64,000 bases of DNA. It comes from Solen grandis. Taxonomy: Eukaryota > Mollusca > Bivalvia > Adapedonta > Solenidae. A program made the translations under genes and the position numbers. The stretch covers positions 68,796,840 to 68,860,839 of the forward strand of contig CM037777.1 in NCBI GenBank assembly GCA_021229015.1, given 5' to 3'. Every line of letters starts with the position of its first letter. Within the stretch, counting starts at the first letter, position 1. This document shows, piece after piece, positions 10,938 through 22,744 of the stretch. The notes beneath the pieces are model-generated. The model did not search any database, had not been told where the DNA came from, and saw only the letters and a list, made by a program, of their open reading frames with translations.

Positions 10938-11319
10938 AGTAAAATAGTTAATTAACGTGGCAACAAAAAAACAACAAAAAACAAACAAAAAACGAACAAA
11001 CAAGCAAACAAACAAACAAAACAGTAATAAAAGTAATCAACATCTATTTGTAATACGTTAGATTTCATTGGATGTGATACCAGGAAATGTTAACTCATTT
11101 TTTTCTTGGACGACCATACCCGTCTACCACGTCCAGTCCCCTACCATAATTAGTTATGGTTACTCACCGTCCGTGTTCTTACATTCTGTAGCTCCATAAA
11201 ATACGAAAATTTGTTGGAATTAAGACCGTTTTAAGTAAGAACGTGCTAATTATATCAAGTGTACATGTACCAACGTTTTATTCTCTAGGTAAGTAAATTA
11301 GGGCGCCTTTGTCCAGTAA

Positions 11320-11465
11320 CGGGTATATCTGCGAATTCCGAAGGTTGTAGCTTCGAACCCTTGTTAGTGGCAAAGATTTTCCATTACCTTCCCAGGCGAA
11401 AGTACTGGTTTGAATTGAAATAGATCTTGTTTCACAATCGACGTTAAATAAATCAGTTTAAACTG
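11320..11465 (+). mobile_element. tRNA-derived SINE, family C, second copy
   Basis: It shares the order CCGAAGGTTGT-G-TTCGAACCC, then GGCAAAGATTTTCC, CTTCCCAGGCG and AAAGTACTGGTTTGAA with 6375-6590. The B box is mutated (GCTTCGAACCC). It ends in a GACGTTAAATAAATCAG-like tail. Confidence 0.6.
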
Positions 11466-14229
11466 AATTAAGGAAGTACAGATATAAATTCTACTTGAGA
11501 CTGACCCTACCCAACGTTGTTTAATTTGGCAAGTCGGGAACAGCAAATAACCATATCGCACAAACTCTAGTTAAACTGCAAAGCAGCTACACTTGGCTTC
11601 AATCGGAACACATCGGTGATAAAAGCTTCAGGGTGACAAAGAATGACGGAATAACCCGAGGTGTTCCGATTGTAATTGGCCTCTGTCACAACAGATAAAA
11701 AAGCTGATAAAGTCATCTAGTTTCTTTCGTAAATTGAGGGAAATTTTATGCAAGAGAAAAATACGATCTGTATTAAATTTGATGTGTTTTGATGTTTCTG
11801 ATAACAGTTATTAATATATGCGAATGCACAATGAAATGATCTGATTAACTGAAATGGAATGCTCAAATAATCGCAAGAATCGAATATTTTCCTTTTGTTT
11901 TTATTTTTATATTCGTACATTGGCTTGAACTTTACCTCAAATTTGAGAATCTCTCCGCGTATATCACAATTTAAGTGTTTTACACCGTGCATATCTATCA
12001 AGGTACATAGTCCAATCACATCCGTTATGGACAGTCAAGAAAATGTCTTTTTCCCCTCTGACACAGGTTAGCATCCACCTCGACTAAGCAACCAAATGTT
12101 CTTTGTTCACTTGTCTGGCCCAATAATCAATTTTTCCTATGGAAATGAATGCAGTTATAACTATATTGATGAATAAATCAGAAAGTAATTGCACGATATC
12201 TGATAGCAAATATTAATTAATAAAATGTTAATGTTTATTTCACATTTCGAACATAGTTCTCACGTAATCGAGGGAGTGGAATAGACAGCACATTGTTTTG
12301 TAATACTAGCACGTTGTTTGTCATGTGAGACCAACTTTATTTTTGTAATACTAGCACGTTGTTTCATTATCAGTAAATAAGTGCTCATAGTGCTTAGACA
12401 TGACTTTAATAATTGCTTTATTAAGGTAAAATTAAGTCAAGCCACAATACAGCCGACATGAATAGAAAATACAGAGACATACTAAGTGTTTTTCTTTGTC
12501 AGTTATTATTCATGCATTACAGATGATTCAAAATCAGACATGCGAGGTTGTCGTATGTGGGCACGGCATCTGTATTGTTACTGTATATGCAATAAGACCA
12601 GTGTCGTGACACAAACCTTTTATGTTTCGAGAATAACGTACATCTGGCAAATGTTTGGCATGGTCTGTTAATTTTGTATTGTTTACCAGACACGAGTTCC
12701 AACTATTAAAGCTGGAAAAGACTGTTTGCCTATCGTAGAGTTTTTGATAAAGTGTCTGCTAACGGGTGGGGCTTTGCCTGCAATGTTAATTCTGCCAAGA
12801 ATGGTTTGTCCACCGTTTTGGGGAAAAATCGGTTCACGGAAATAGTAAGAACCAATCCCATCCTAGCAAATGTCAAATCTCATTTTCATATCGTTGACAA
12901 TGTTCTCCATTATTTTTTCGTCGATTAATACCTGTATCCAAGAACCTAAGAAGCGTTGAAACGTTTAAAGACAAAACAAACTGATGCCGTCTCCATGTAT
13001 GCAATCGAGACTTTGATATAAAAGTATAAGACAGATTTGGAGAAAAGAAAACAACTGCTTAACCTAAATAAGGTACGACCATATTCATCTGGAATCGCAT
13101 ATCGAAAATACTTAAAGCACGTCAAGTATTCTATATTTTTGTCAGATTTGTTAGTACTGTAAAATAAGTCATTTTCATTGACATTAGATTTCACGGAATC
13201 TGTTATAAAGTTTATTTCGTTTGTATACATATTCGTGGGCTCATGTTCTTGAAAACGTTAGGTCAGATGCTTTAAGTTTGAACTACTCTAATGCCGATCC
13301 GATGTCGGTGTTTTCCGTACATCGGTCTGTTGTATGAAAAATACTGACATCGCCGATATTCTAAGTCGTCTGCTCAAATCGACGTGTTTTTTTTTTTTTT
13401 TTTCATAATTTAATTTCTTATTCAATTTCCACGTGTAAGAAAATATTTATATATCTATTATACCCCTAATAATTGAAAAATTAGAAAAGAGCAAAAGGAA
13501 ATGTCAATAAATATCACTTCCGGTCTAATATGTCAACATTTGCTTTTCGTCGTCTAGATAAACCTACAGGAAATTCTATCTGGCTCTGAATCTTAATGGT
13601 GCATATCTGTTCTAGTTAGTAAGATCATACTATCAAACAAAACCAACATGCTTTTTACAAATTGAGTAAAAAATGGCAAATTATCATCTTTTGCTAATTT
13701 CAGTCCAGGGTTTGCTAAGACGTCAAGTACATTTTTTTTTTATAAAAAGCAGAATGTTGCCCCAGGTATAGAAAACACATATTGAGTGGAAAACCAATGT
13801 TATAGAAAATCAAGTCGTGCAAAAATGGTAAGCTATTTTCCATACCGTTTAACTGTTTGATAAATATTAAATGCAAATTGTTGGTATATGATTCAAACAT
13901 ATCTTATCACACCTATATCGATGGTTACTATGGTAACCAATTGTACAAAATATTGGCAATATGTTAGACTTTTATCCATTTTTGTGTTGTTTAGGCATTT
14001 TAATTTTAATAATAAAAACCGAAATTAAGTAGGGTACTGCAAATGTCAATAACTTCTTTATATGAACGTTATCCTTTTTTTTTAAACACATTGTATTGTA
14101 CAATATCAGACTGATGTCATATTTGCAGTCAATAGCATTATTTGTCCTTTCATGAGGCAAGCATGCAATGCCCCAGTTCCACATATTTGAGGTTTTGTCT
14201 GAGTGAAAAAAAAGCAATTTTTCGAGTGA
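11466..14229. other. Apparently gene-free stretch with minor repeats
   Basis: An 11-bp inverted repeat AATCGGAACAC/GTGTTCCGATT is at 11601-11611 and 11661-11671. A 24-bp direct repeat TTTTGTAATACTAGCACGTTGTTT is at 12296-12319 and 12341-12364. A T17 run is at 13387-13403. Frames of up to 100 codons on the minus strand (11717-12019, 12946-13230) show no domain motif and AT-driven composition. I do not call them genes. Confidence 0.5.
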
Positions 14230-15250
14230 TGAAATTGCCAGTTTATTGAAGCTTGGTTTTGAAAAAATTACTTTGAATTTTACAATGAATTTTATCTACA
14301 GAAGTTGGGTACAGTATTGGGAAGCTCGATGACGTCATTATTCATAAGTAAACTTGAACAGGATTTCACCAAGACATGTAATATAAAACCCTCCGTGTGG
14401 TTATAATTTCTTGACGACATCTTCATCATATTGGAATCAGTACTGGAAAAATGTATCGACAATTTAAACAATTTTCATCCAAATATCAATTTTACATGTA
14501 CCATATCTGATCAGCCTCTCTCTCTCTCTTTAAAGTAGAATCGCTTCAAACAGAAACAGACATTTCTTTAAAAGAAACAAATTACCACCATATCTCACTA
14601 TACATCGTGTCATCCTAAGAAGTGTAAAGACGGAATTCCATACACCCAAGCAAAACAAGAGAATTATTTCTGACGATTCAAAATTCAACGGTTTTCTCCA
14701 GCAAATATGGATGTATTTCCTAAACAGAAACTTTCCAAAATCAGACTAAAGCTTTTAGTAATGTGTCCCATATGTTTCAAGTGGACGCATTTGCATGTGA
14801 GACTGGTGAAAGGAAAAATATTATTCCATTAATTGCGATGTATGATAAAGCCTTACCAATTGTAGACAGTATTCTACATAAATACTGGGACCTTCTGAAG
14901 TTATCGAAAAGGAAAACCTTAAATTTGTTCACAAACATTTTAAACCTATTGTTGCGTAACAGCTTTGTTTATGTGACTATTTAGTGAAGTCAAACTTTAC
15001 ACATGATGAATCTAATACGTTTTTCTCGAAATATTGAAACAGAACTAAGCGTTCTTCTTGTTCCCTCATAGATACTGGCTCGTTTTTCAGGTGAAACGTT
15101 TGTTTTTCGATGTAAACTAAGAATGGTATTTATCTTATAACATGTAAAAATGAAACATGCAATCTGTCAAGCAAAATGTCTCAAAACATATGAGCAGTGA
15201 TAAAGCTTGATATTCATAATTTTATGGGTCCTGCATTTGCTTTGCATTTT
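14230..15250 (+). pseudogene. Penelope-like element, reverse transcriptase to GIY-YIG remnant
   Basis: One frame from 14287 reads EFYLQKLGTVLGSSMTSLF, matching the Penelope-like RT motif LQxxGTAMGxxMSPxxAN. LEQDFTKTCNIKPSVWL follows, then a stop at 14404-14406 in place of the residue before FLDDIFII (catalytic Asp pair at 14413-14418). At 14596-14670 the thumb motif HYTSCHPKKCKDGIPYTQA is intact. In another frame at 14835-14920 is YDKALPIVDSILHKYWDLL, a typical Penelope post-RT segment. At 15122-15148 in the third frame is NGIYLITCK, a GIY-YIG-like start. Three frames plus stops mean a dead copy. Known family features are ending the protein with a GIY-YIG endonuclease and a lack of LINE-type domains. 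Confidence 0.8.
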
Positions 15251-15581
15251 TGAATAATTTCACATTTATGCCTGTTGATATAATTAATAATTAAAAGCAG
15301 CATTGATCGCCCTGTAAATAAACATTTTGGATACATAAACTTTGAACTCTTGTTCCTGGGGTTTTAAATTCTAAACTGCTTTATACAGTAGATTATTTGT
15401 GTCACTGATGTCTTTTTGCATGGTAGATACTGTTTCGTATGTTTTTTCCTATTCATGCATTTTTATTGTAATTACCTACAGAAAATGATTGTGTTTTATA
15501 TCCGAAACAGTACCTATTTATTTTAACTTTATAAATAGTTTAACGTCGTTTCCGAGGTTAATGATTAAAATTCATTTTTAA

Positions 15582-15613
15582 CCGGACGAAGGCGTTAGCC
15601 GAAACATTGTACC
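15582..15613 (+). ncRNA. Hammerhead-ribozyme-like motif downstream of the Penelope element
   Basis: CCGGACGAAGGCGTTAGCCG followed by AAACATTGTA fits the hammerhead core. CGGACGA (consensus CTGANGA, with one mismatch) is followed by a GGC/GCC stem II with GTTA loop, then GAAA and a minimal one-pair stem III (C-ATT-G). A TA cleavage dinucleotide comes next. Very small hammerheads of this architecture are known from Penelope-like retrotransposons, and this one lies about 330 bp past the GIY-YIG remnant. The core mismatch suggests a decayed, inactive copy. Stem I pairing is not convincing. Confidence 0.5.
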
Positions 15614-15619
15614 CTTTTA

Positions 15620-17815
15620 CACACCGGCTCCCATTCATTTCACCTCTGTGCTTGGCTCAGAAAGTAGTTCTGAACTCACACTACCTATAAATAGAGACTG
15701 TTAGGTCATCTTGGCCGTTGTTCAGACATTTTATTTGAAAGGCAACTAGATAGGCACCTTAAATTGTGTATATACATAAAAATGGCACCACTGAACCTGA
15801 TCGGAATGGTAACTTAAACACAAATTATGCAAATAAAAAAGCTGGTCTTCAATTACGATATCCAGCTGAAAGTGTAAATATTTACATCTGCAGACGAGCG
15901 TTTGCGGATTGTTCCCATCTGCGTAATGAGGCAGGAAAATAGTTTCCAAAATAAAAATAAAAATTGATATTTTCCACTCGTTTTATGATGATTCAAAAAT
16001 TATTTCTTCAATGTTTCTATACTTTTGATTCTTAAAATACACTTAAATGGTTTTCAGTTTTGACAAGATTCTTGTCATTGAGTCCATTGCACGGACGGTT
16101 TAGTGGGGGACGAACGACAACTCTGCTTGGAGAGTAGACACGTTGGTGTAATAACAACATTAAATCATCAGTTGTCGTTGATATTCCCACACTAAGACTT
16201 AAACAAATTTCTCATGGTCACTCAAACTACGCAACATTTCATTTAAGAAATAAATAACAATTTTCCTTGATGTGTAAGTATTCATAATTGCAATTCAGAA
16301 ATGTTGTATCGAACATGTTTTCTGTCTATATATTATAGACATCTAAAGACTTCTTATAACATTAAAATGATGAAATACGTATGACAATATTAAGGTTTTC
16401 ATTTGATGTTTCATTTTTTGTCAATTTAATAACATCGCTGTTGTTTTTGGCTTGCGGCCACGACCGCAAGCCTTTTAATTTACTCGGAGTTGTGATTCCC
16501 TCATCTTTGTTCTCGAAACATTTCGGACAGGTTACATTTGGCAGATAGCCGAGATTATCCGTTTGTGTACACGTAATATGCGAGTTTTCAGATTTTTAAT
16601 GAATTGTGGGAAGGAACAACCAAACAGAAACACAGGGGCTCGAAGTTCTATATGAGTCGGGCCCCTGTGATTAGCAATTTGCTGCTTGTTCTGGTACGCT
16701 GCTTTGGTTTTTAACAAAGTAAATATCCGGAAACCATTTATTATTATTACCCTAATTATTACATTAGTCTTCACAGTTCGGTTTGTAACTTAGCAGATGT
16801 AGCAATCAACATATAACTGTTTAAAAAAATCTGTATAGAAATCTGTTCATATAAACACACAGAATTAAACAACACTTGCTAGCATGTGCCAACCATTCTT
16901 GAGAGAGCTAAATTCAAATTTAACGGTAAGTTCATTCAACAGTACTTAGTTATTATACTGGGGCCAAGACAAAATAGCTGGTGGTTAAGCAACGACTGGT
17001 TTATGATAAACTGGAAAAGCCTTCTTTTTCAAAGGGAATTTTAAACTTTAATTCAAATATATACTTTTTATGTCATGAGTAAAAAGTATGTTATTATTTT
17101 CAAAATATATTCACACACGTATTTATTCTCATTTTTGACCACAGTTAATTATTACAATTTATTATTGACTCTTTCACAGAGTTAACAGAGTTATCGGCCC
17201 TTTACTAAGAATGTGCCAGAAAAAATGTTCGATGTATCCGAGTGTTTTGTATTCCGAGATTTCGATATTCCAAATATTCGGTAGATCCGAAATTTTGCTA
17301 TATCTGGGTTCAATATTTGTAAATTTACTGTATTTCTGCCAATAACTTTATTCATGGTATTTCAGTCCGCAATTTAGTTTTTTAAATGTATTTTTGTCTC
17401 CTATGATTCGATATTTTTTACGGTTTTATATAAATTCGATTTTCCATAATAAGGACTCCTTTTAAGTCAACAAGGCAGTCCAAAGGACAGCTATATCCCC
17501 CGCCGCCTCCTTATTAAAGAATTTAACCTTGTTAGTACTACTGATACAGTGGGGTTTAAACTGCATTTTATGCTTTAGGATAAGGCAATGCAAGACAAGA
17601 TAGTATTTAGTTTGACAAAGTGTAATAATATTTTAATTAAACTTTAACAATAATGATATCACTGTGGTAGCATAGTTCAGGTCAAAAAAATGGACTGTGA
17701 AAAGTAGTGGAACGGTGCCATATGAATAGAAGCTATTGGTTACTATACAAAATGCACAAATCAATATGGTGTATACTTACTTATAATACTGAGATCCAAT
17801 TGAGATAATTATGTT
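15620..17815. other. No gene recognised
   Basis: AT-rich sequence. The only structured item is the hairpin at 16449-16472, listed separately. Minus-strand frames at 15746-15949 and 16532-16774 show no recognisable motif. Confidence 0.45.
16449..16472. other. Perfect 9-bp GC-rich hairpin followed by T-rich sequence
   Basis: GGCTTGCGG-CCACGA-CCGCAAGCC is a perfect stem-loop in otherwise AT-rich DNA, followed by TTTTAATTT. It has no downstream CTRR of a Helitron end and no host gene nearby. Function unknown. Confidence 0.6.
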
Positions 17816-18665
17816 TTTCTCTAATGGAAATTGAGCTTCTTTTGCCAACATTTCAATGTAGCTGACTTATGAAACCTTTCCGTTGTTCAGAAAATATGAC
17901 ACGGAAACAAAAATATAATGGAAATTCAAGGTTAGAACACTTGACCTACAAATGTGACCTTGACTTTGAGCCGACATGGCTGCCACCTGTGTTCTGCACA
18001 TCGTCTCAATTTGGTTTACATTTGATGCAACTTTCATGAAAATCCTTCAAGGGGTAATGGAGATATGGAGCGGACACGAAATTGTTACGGAGAGATAGAC
18101 AGACAGACGAAGGCCATTCCTATACCCCCCTCCTGCTCCAAACGGGGGATTAAAAACCGAGGAGACATGTTTTTCCTCTAATGGAAATTGCCCTGCTTCT
18201 GCCAACATTTTGATGTAGTTGACTTATGAAAAACTTTCCGTTGTTCAGAAAATATAGCATGGAAACAAAAATATCCAGGAATGAACACTGAACCATCAAA
18301 TGTGACCTTGAACTTGAGCCAACATGACTGTCACCTGTGTTCTGCACATCGCCTCAATTTGGTTGAGGCAAGTTTCATTAAAATCCTTCGAGGAGTATAG
18401 GAGTTATGGAGCGGACATGAAATTGTAAGGAAATAGAAGGTTCAAACACATGACCCTCAAGTGTGACCTTGACCTTGAGCCGACATGGCTGCCACCTGTG
18501 TACTGCACATCGTCTCAACTAGGTTTACATTTGAGGCAATTTCACGAAAATCCTTCAAGCGGTATAGGAGATATGGAGCGGACACGAAAACGTCACCGTC
18601 GGACAAACAGACAGACAGACGAGGGCCATTCCTTTAACCCCCCTCCCGCTTCGCGGCGGGGGATT
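17816..18665. repeat. Dispersed noncoding repeat in two to three tandem copies
   Basis: Repeated blocks are CCAACATTT-GATGTAG-TGACTTATGAAA, CTTTCCGTTGTTCAGAAAATA, TGACCTTGA-CTTGAGCC-ACATGGCTG, CACCTGTG-TCTGCACATCG and AAAATCCTTC-AGGGGTA. Each unit closes with GACAGACAGACGA..GGCCATTCCT, then CCCCCCTCC..GGGGGATTAAAAA. Copies begin near 17816, 18165 and 18425; the middle one lacks the closing block. The 92-codon + frame at 18450-18728 reads through it and is not a gene. Confidence 0.75.
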
Positions 18666-18940
18666 AAAAACGTAAAAAAAAATATTTTCATATTATGCAG
18701 AAATGTGATTGCATATCAACGGAAATAATGCACGTTATTGAAAAGACATTCCCAATATACAATTTAGTCTTACAAATGCATTATTTTACAAATACATTAT
18801 TTATTTTAGTTGAATACTTGATTCAAGTAATAGTTACTGAGACCGTCACAAATAAAATAAACAAACGAAACATAAAGTATGAACAATTTTTCTTTAAATG
18901 AATATATACAAACTATACAGGAACGAAGCGGAATATCAAG

Positions 18941-20161
18941 TCAGTTTTTGCCTTTACACTCGAGGAGATTTCCAAGATCGCGCCTGAAATCTTTGTTCAT
19001 GAAGGCGTATATTAATGGATTTGCGACATTGTAGAAGAAGTACATGTAAAATACTAACATATTATGGGGAATCACCCCATGGGCCATGAGCCAAGCTGGT
19101 AGAAAAACAACAATAAAAACTGCAGAAACCACAAATAACATACCAGCTGTTCGCACATTGGCAATAAAACCCTTCTTAAGTATTGTAGACTGCCTGCAAG
19201 TAACTGACTTTGGACATTCGGAATCAAATTTTTGTATACCCAGCTCAGTCTTGACACTGTTCTTCGTGATTGTGACAGAAAGATCAGTTTCTCGACAAGA
19301 CGAAAAACCAGATCTTTGATTTTGCATGCGCCGTCTCCGTGCACGCCGTAAAGACACAAATCTGTATATCATTATATAAAGTACTAAAACAGTTATGAAA
19401 ACTATAACGAAAATACTTGAATAAACTTTTTGATAAATATCTGTAAAGCTTCTGCTAAAGATTAGTCCGTTTGGTTGACAAAAACCGTTCCAGTTATAGA
19501 GTTCTATCTCTGTTACATTTTCAAAGTTTCTGGGCATATCTAGTTCTGTTTGATTCAGTTGGAGTGTGGAATTGGTCGTTTCATTAAAACGGGCGATAGT
19601 CTCCAGGTATACCCCATAGTTCAATGATGTTATTGTTCCCAAGGTGACGGCTACAACCGCTAGGATTATGATCATCTTCTTCGCCCGTTTCGCGTTCAGA
19701 ATGTGAGCAAATGGATGGCAAATACAAATGTAGCGGTCAACAGCAATTGCAACCATGATAAAAGCTGAAAATGGCACATTTGAGGTGATGAGAAACATGT
19801 AAAACTTACAGAAGAAGTCATATTGAATGAAATACTCGAGATTTTCTATGACCAAGGTGAATGGAATGACAAGAACACAAGTGACTAGGTCAGTTCCAGC
19901 TAATGTTATGATGAAGATAGTCGAAGCCGGTTTGTTGCGTTTCTTTCCATACACACACAGTGCCATAGTATTCCCCAATGTTCCAAGCACGGTGAAAACG
20001 GACAGCATTCCTACGACAGCCATAAGCATTGTGGAATCCCGAGCCTTTTCCATTGGCAAAGAATCTCGGGTGTGTGTTGGTTGAAGTTGAAAACATTTTG
20101 ACCCGCGTGACCTGAATGTGAGAAGGATCATAATAAGCATTTTCGCATAATGCATTAACAT
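18941..20161 (-). CDS. Class A (rhodopsin-like) G-protein-coupled receptor
   Basis: An uninterrupted 406-residue frame with seven hydrophobic segments; it would act at the plasma membrane and signal through G proteins. Hallmarks: GN in TM1 (N64), LAGTD in TM2 (D91), C118 before TM3 with C228 in the second extracellular loop (probable disulfide), DRY at 142-144, P355 in TM6 and NPLIY at 381-385. The second extracellular loop carries four N-glycosylation sequons (N193, N197, N203, N215). Loop 3 is ~65 residues and basic. Odd points: the TM4 Trp is absent, and the CWxP switch of TM6 reads VFLP. A splice-acceptor-like TTTTCTTCAG ends 10 bases before the first Met, so an upstream noncoding exon is likely. 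M1, M37 or M45 could be the start. The overall look is a peptide/amine receptor of a lineage-expanded molluscan group; the ligand is unknown. Confidence 0.92.
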   Translation of the reverse strand: MLMHYAKMLIMILLTFRSRGSKCFQLQPTHTRDSLPMEKARDSTMLMAVVGMLSVFTVLGTLGNTMALCVYGKKRNKPASTIFIITLAGTDLVTCVLVIPFTLVIENLEYFIQYDFFCKFYMFLITSNVPFSAFIMVAIAVDRYICICHPFAHILNAKRAKKMIIILAVVAVTLGTITSLNYGVYLETIARFNETTNSTLQLNQTELDMPRNFENVTEIELYNWNGFCQPNGLIFSRSFTDIYQKVYSSIFVIVFITVLVLYIMIYRFVSLRRARRRRMQNQRSGFSSCRETDLSVTITKNSVKTELGIQKFDSECPKSVTCRQSTILKKGFIANVRTAGMLFVVSAVFIVVFLPAWLMAHGVIPHNMLVFYMYFFYNVANPLIYAFMNKDFRRDLGNLLECKGKN

Positions 20162-20171
20162 GACAATGAAA

Positions 20172-20190
20172 CTGAAGAAAATGAAATAGC
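20172..20190 (-). other. Probable 3' splice acceptor before the GPCR coding exon
   Basis: The minus strand reads a pyrimidine-rich ATTTCATTTTCTTCAG just 10 bases upstream of the first in-frame ATG. This fits a GPCR whose coding region is one exon behind a 5' UTR intron. It is a sequence-level suggestion only. Confidence 0.5.
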
Positions 20191-22640
20191 TATTGAATTA
20201 AAGAGACTATGTAATGATGGAAAGACAAATGGGGGAGGGGTGATAAAAGGAGTTTCAAAATATCATCTAGTATACAGATATGAAAATGTTTGTTTGAAGA
20301 ACAATATGGTCGGAAATTATAAATTATTTTTCATAAAATATTTCCTACATAAATTTCAAAATGTTCCTACGCTTAATGACCCCTCAAAAATCATAGGCTT
20401 TTTCCATAAAAGTTAAAGAAATAATAATAATAAATAAATAATAAAACGCATACCTGTTTGTTAAAAAATCCAAAACTTGTTTCACATAAAGGTTCCAGAT
20501 ATGTCTGTATATACGAGTATATATAGTTTTATCGCAGTGATTATAAATGAGGCAACCCTCTCCAACTCCACCTTATATACACTGTATATTCCATGAAACT
20601 AATAAACTTCGTATTCTTTGATGATCTTCATTCAAATGTCAGACATACTGTGAAGTGTGATGGACTTTGTTGTATAATGAATTAGTCACGACCAAAGGCT
20701 TTGACATAGTATGCTAAGCGTTGTGAAATTGGACAAAATATGTACTTTTTATTATTATATTATCTTATTTAAATCTGTCAGTAGCTGTAGATGTGAAGAA
20801 TATGTGTTAAGAAATAATAAAAAACGGATACTAATGCTTGGACAAAATATCAAAGCACTTATCTACACAAAAGGGTCGGCTAAATTGTCGTATTGTCACA
20901 CGTCCACTATCAGCCCTGTCGTGTCTTTAATAATCGACCGTGGCTACATTGGCTTGCATGCTAAGTATGTAAATATAGTTTATGTTCATTGGTTTAAAAT
21001 ATTCATATAATCATAATGATATCAATGAAATTGCTTGTTTTGGAGGAAGCTAAGAACGACAAAACGTAATCAACATTTGACTAATGCAATTAAATGCAAA
21101 GCCGTCAAGTACGGAGCCATTAAACTGACATTGTCCTCTTTTTAATTTATTTGATACACATTATTTTTTCGTCCGTAATTACTCTGTGTGTGTGTGTGTG
21201 TGTGTTGAAACAACGTAGTATTATTTTTTACAGACGAAAAAATGATTCGTAAGTTCTCAATTAAATCATAACCGATTTACCAAATGTATTATATCTTGCT
21301 AATAGTTTAGGCTAACTTTATTTAACAACAGCTTTTTCATAACAATTTAAAAGCTTATATATTTATACGACCAGTATAGGTTATGCATTATGAAATCAAC
21401 AAGACAACTAAAAGTGTTTGGTATATTTTGTGGTATTGCTTATAGTTGGGTTACCAGAAAACAAACGAGTTCATGGTCGCAATGAAACTGTTGAATTGTG
21501 CATTACAATGTAACAATACGGGCCTTGTAATAGTGAACATTATTTGGATGAAAACTTTTGATATCACGCTATAAATGTACTGGATATGCTGTGAAGCCAA
21601 TATCTTTCGTTGATATTAAGGTTTGTTTAATCGTACTAAAGACAATATCGTGGATAAATATTCATGAACCCGTGTGGTCTACCACAGAAATAGTTTTTGT
21701 GGTAAATATTTGTGGATAAAGTCATCCACTAAATCAAAGGAAATTAGTAAACCCCATTGGAAAAAAATAAATACCTTTACAGTAACATTTGAATGTTAAA
21801 TGTCAGATCAAGTCGTATATAAAAAGTCTTCCGCGATAGACAGAACATGACGAGGAAAGGTACCAATAAAGAAGGGTTTTTTACAGTGAACAATTTGAGT
21901 AAAACCCTTGGCAGTATTATCCAAAGGGGACTGGCACGAAAGTTTAGTCATAGTTTCAGTTTCAGTTTTATTTCAAAGAGCCAGAAGGTCGTCCGACCCA
22001 TGCGGCAAACATAAAATTACATAATATGAACATGACGATAATGTACAAATGTATATAAACGCATGTAGAACATAAACATAGTACAAAAAACATAAATATA
22101 ACTTAATAAATACTTATATAGCAATACGAAAAATAGTATTAAATATAACAATAACACTGTTTAAACATGAATATATTAAACCAGTTTCCCTTATCGAAAC
22201 GAAAAATAAGAGAAACCGGGTAAGGAATAAAAAGACCGAACGTGTGATTTAATATGAAGCAGAAAAGGTGTGAAACTATGAATGGAAGTGAGAAAAAGGT
22301 AAATCTTACGTTATATGATTTCTTACGGTTGTGTAAAAATAATGCGGACCGGAAGCACATGGAAAACTACATAAAAAAGACCAGATCAATGTTAATTTGA
22401 TATTTTGATATTTTTCAACCATTTTAGAAATCGTGCATTGGTCAATCCCGCTAAATACATAATGTTTCGGTGTTGTCATCACGAAAATCATCATATAAGT
22501 TGAAATAACCATGGAGTTGATTTGGATAGAGAGAAAAGAAAGAAGAAGATGTGATGGATCCAAAATGTCAAGGTAAATTTTGCTCTAACTCAGACCTTCA
22601 GTATTTATATAACGTACTATATATACATAGTATAAATACA
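20191..22640. other. No gene recognised
   Basis: AT-rich DNA upstream of the GPCR, where its promoter and 5' exon should lie, but I cannot place them. A (TG)n tract is at 21184-21204. A hairpin-poor repeat-like block containing AGAAGGTCGTCCGACCCATGCGG is at 21983-22005, resembling a LINE 3' region. The frame at 20711-21010 has no motif. Confidence 0.45.
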
Positions 22641-22744
22641 AACATTATGTCATTTCTTACCATATTCGATAGTCATCACAAGTCCATACCAAATACATGA
22701 ACAAAAATATTAAAAATGAATAATAAATAAATAAGATAATATTT

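Noticed and set aside
16449..16472. Helitron 3' terminus or rho-independent terminator
   Set aside because: No CTRR follows the hairpin and no 5' TC end was found; a bacterial-type terminator makes no sense in this context.
18450..18728. 92-codon + frame near the GPCR
   Set aside because: It reads through a tandem noncoding repeat (CCACCTGTG..TCTGCACATCG) that has stops in its sister copies.
19072..19359. Frames of 68-95 codons overlapping the GPCR on both strands
   Set aside because: Shadow frames of the receptor coding sequence.
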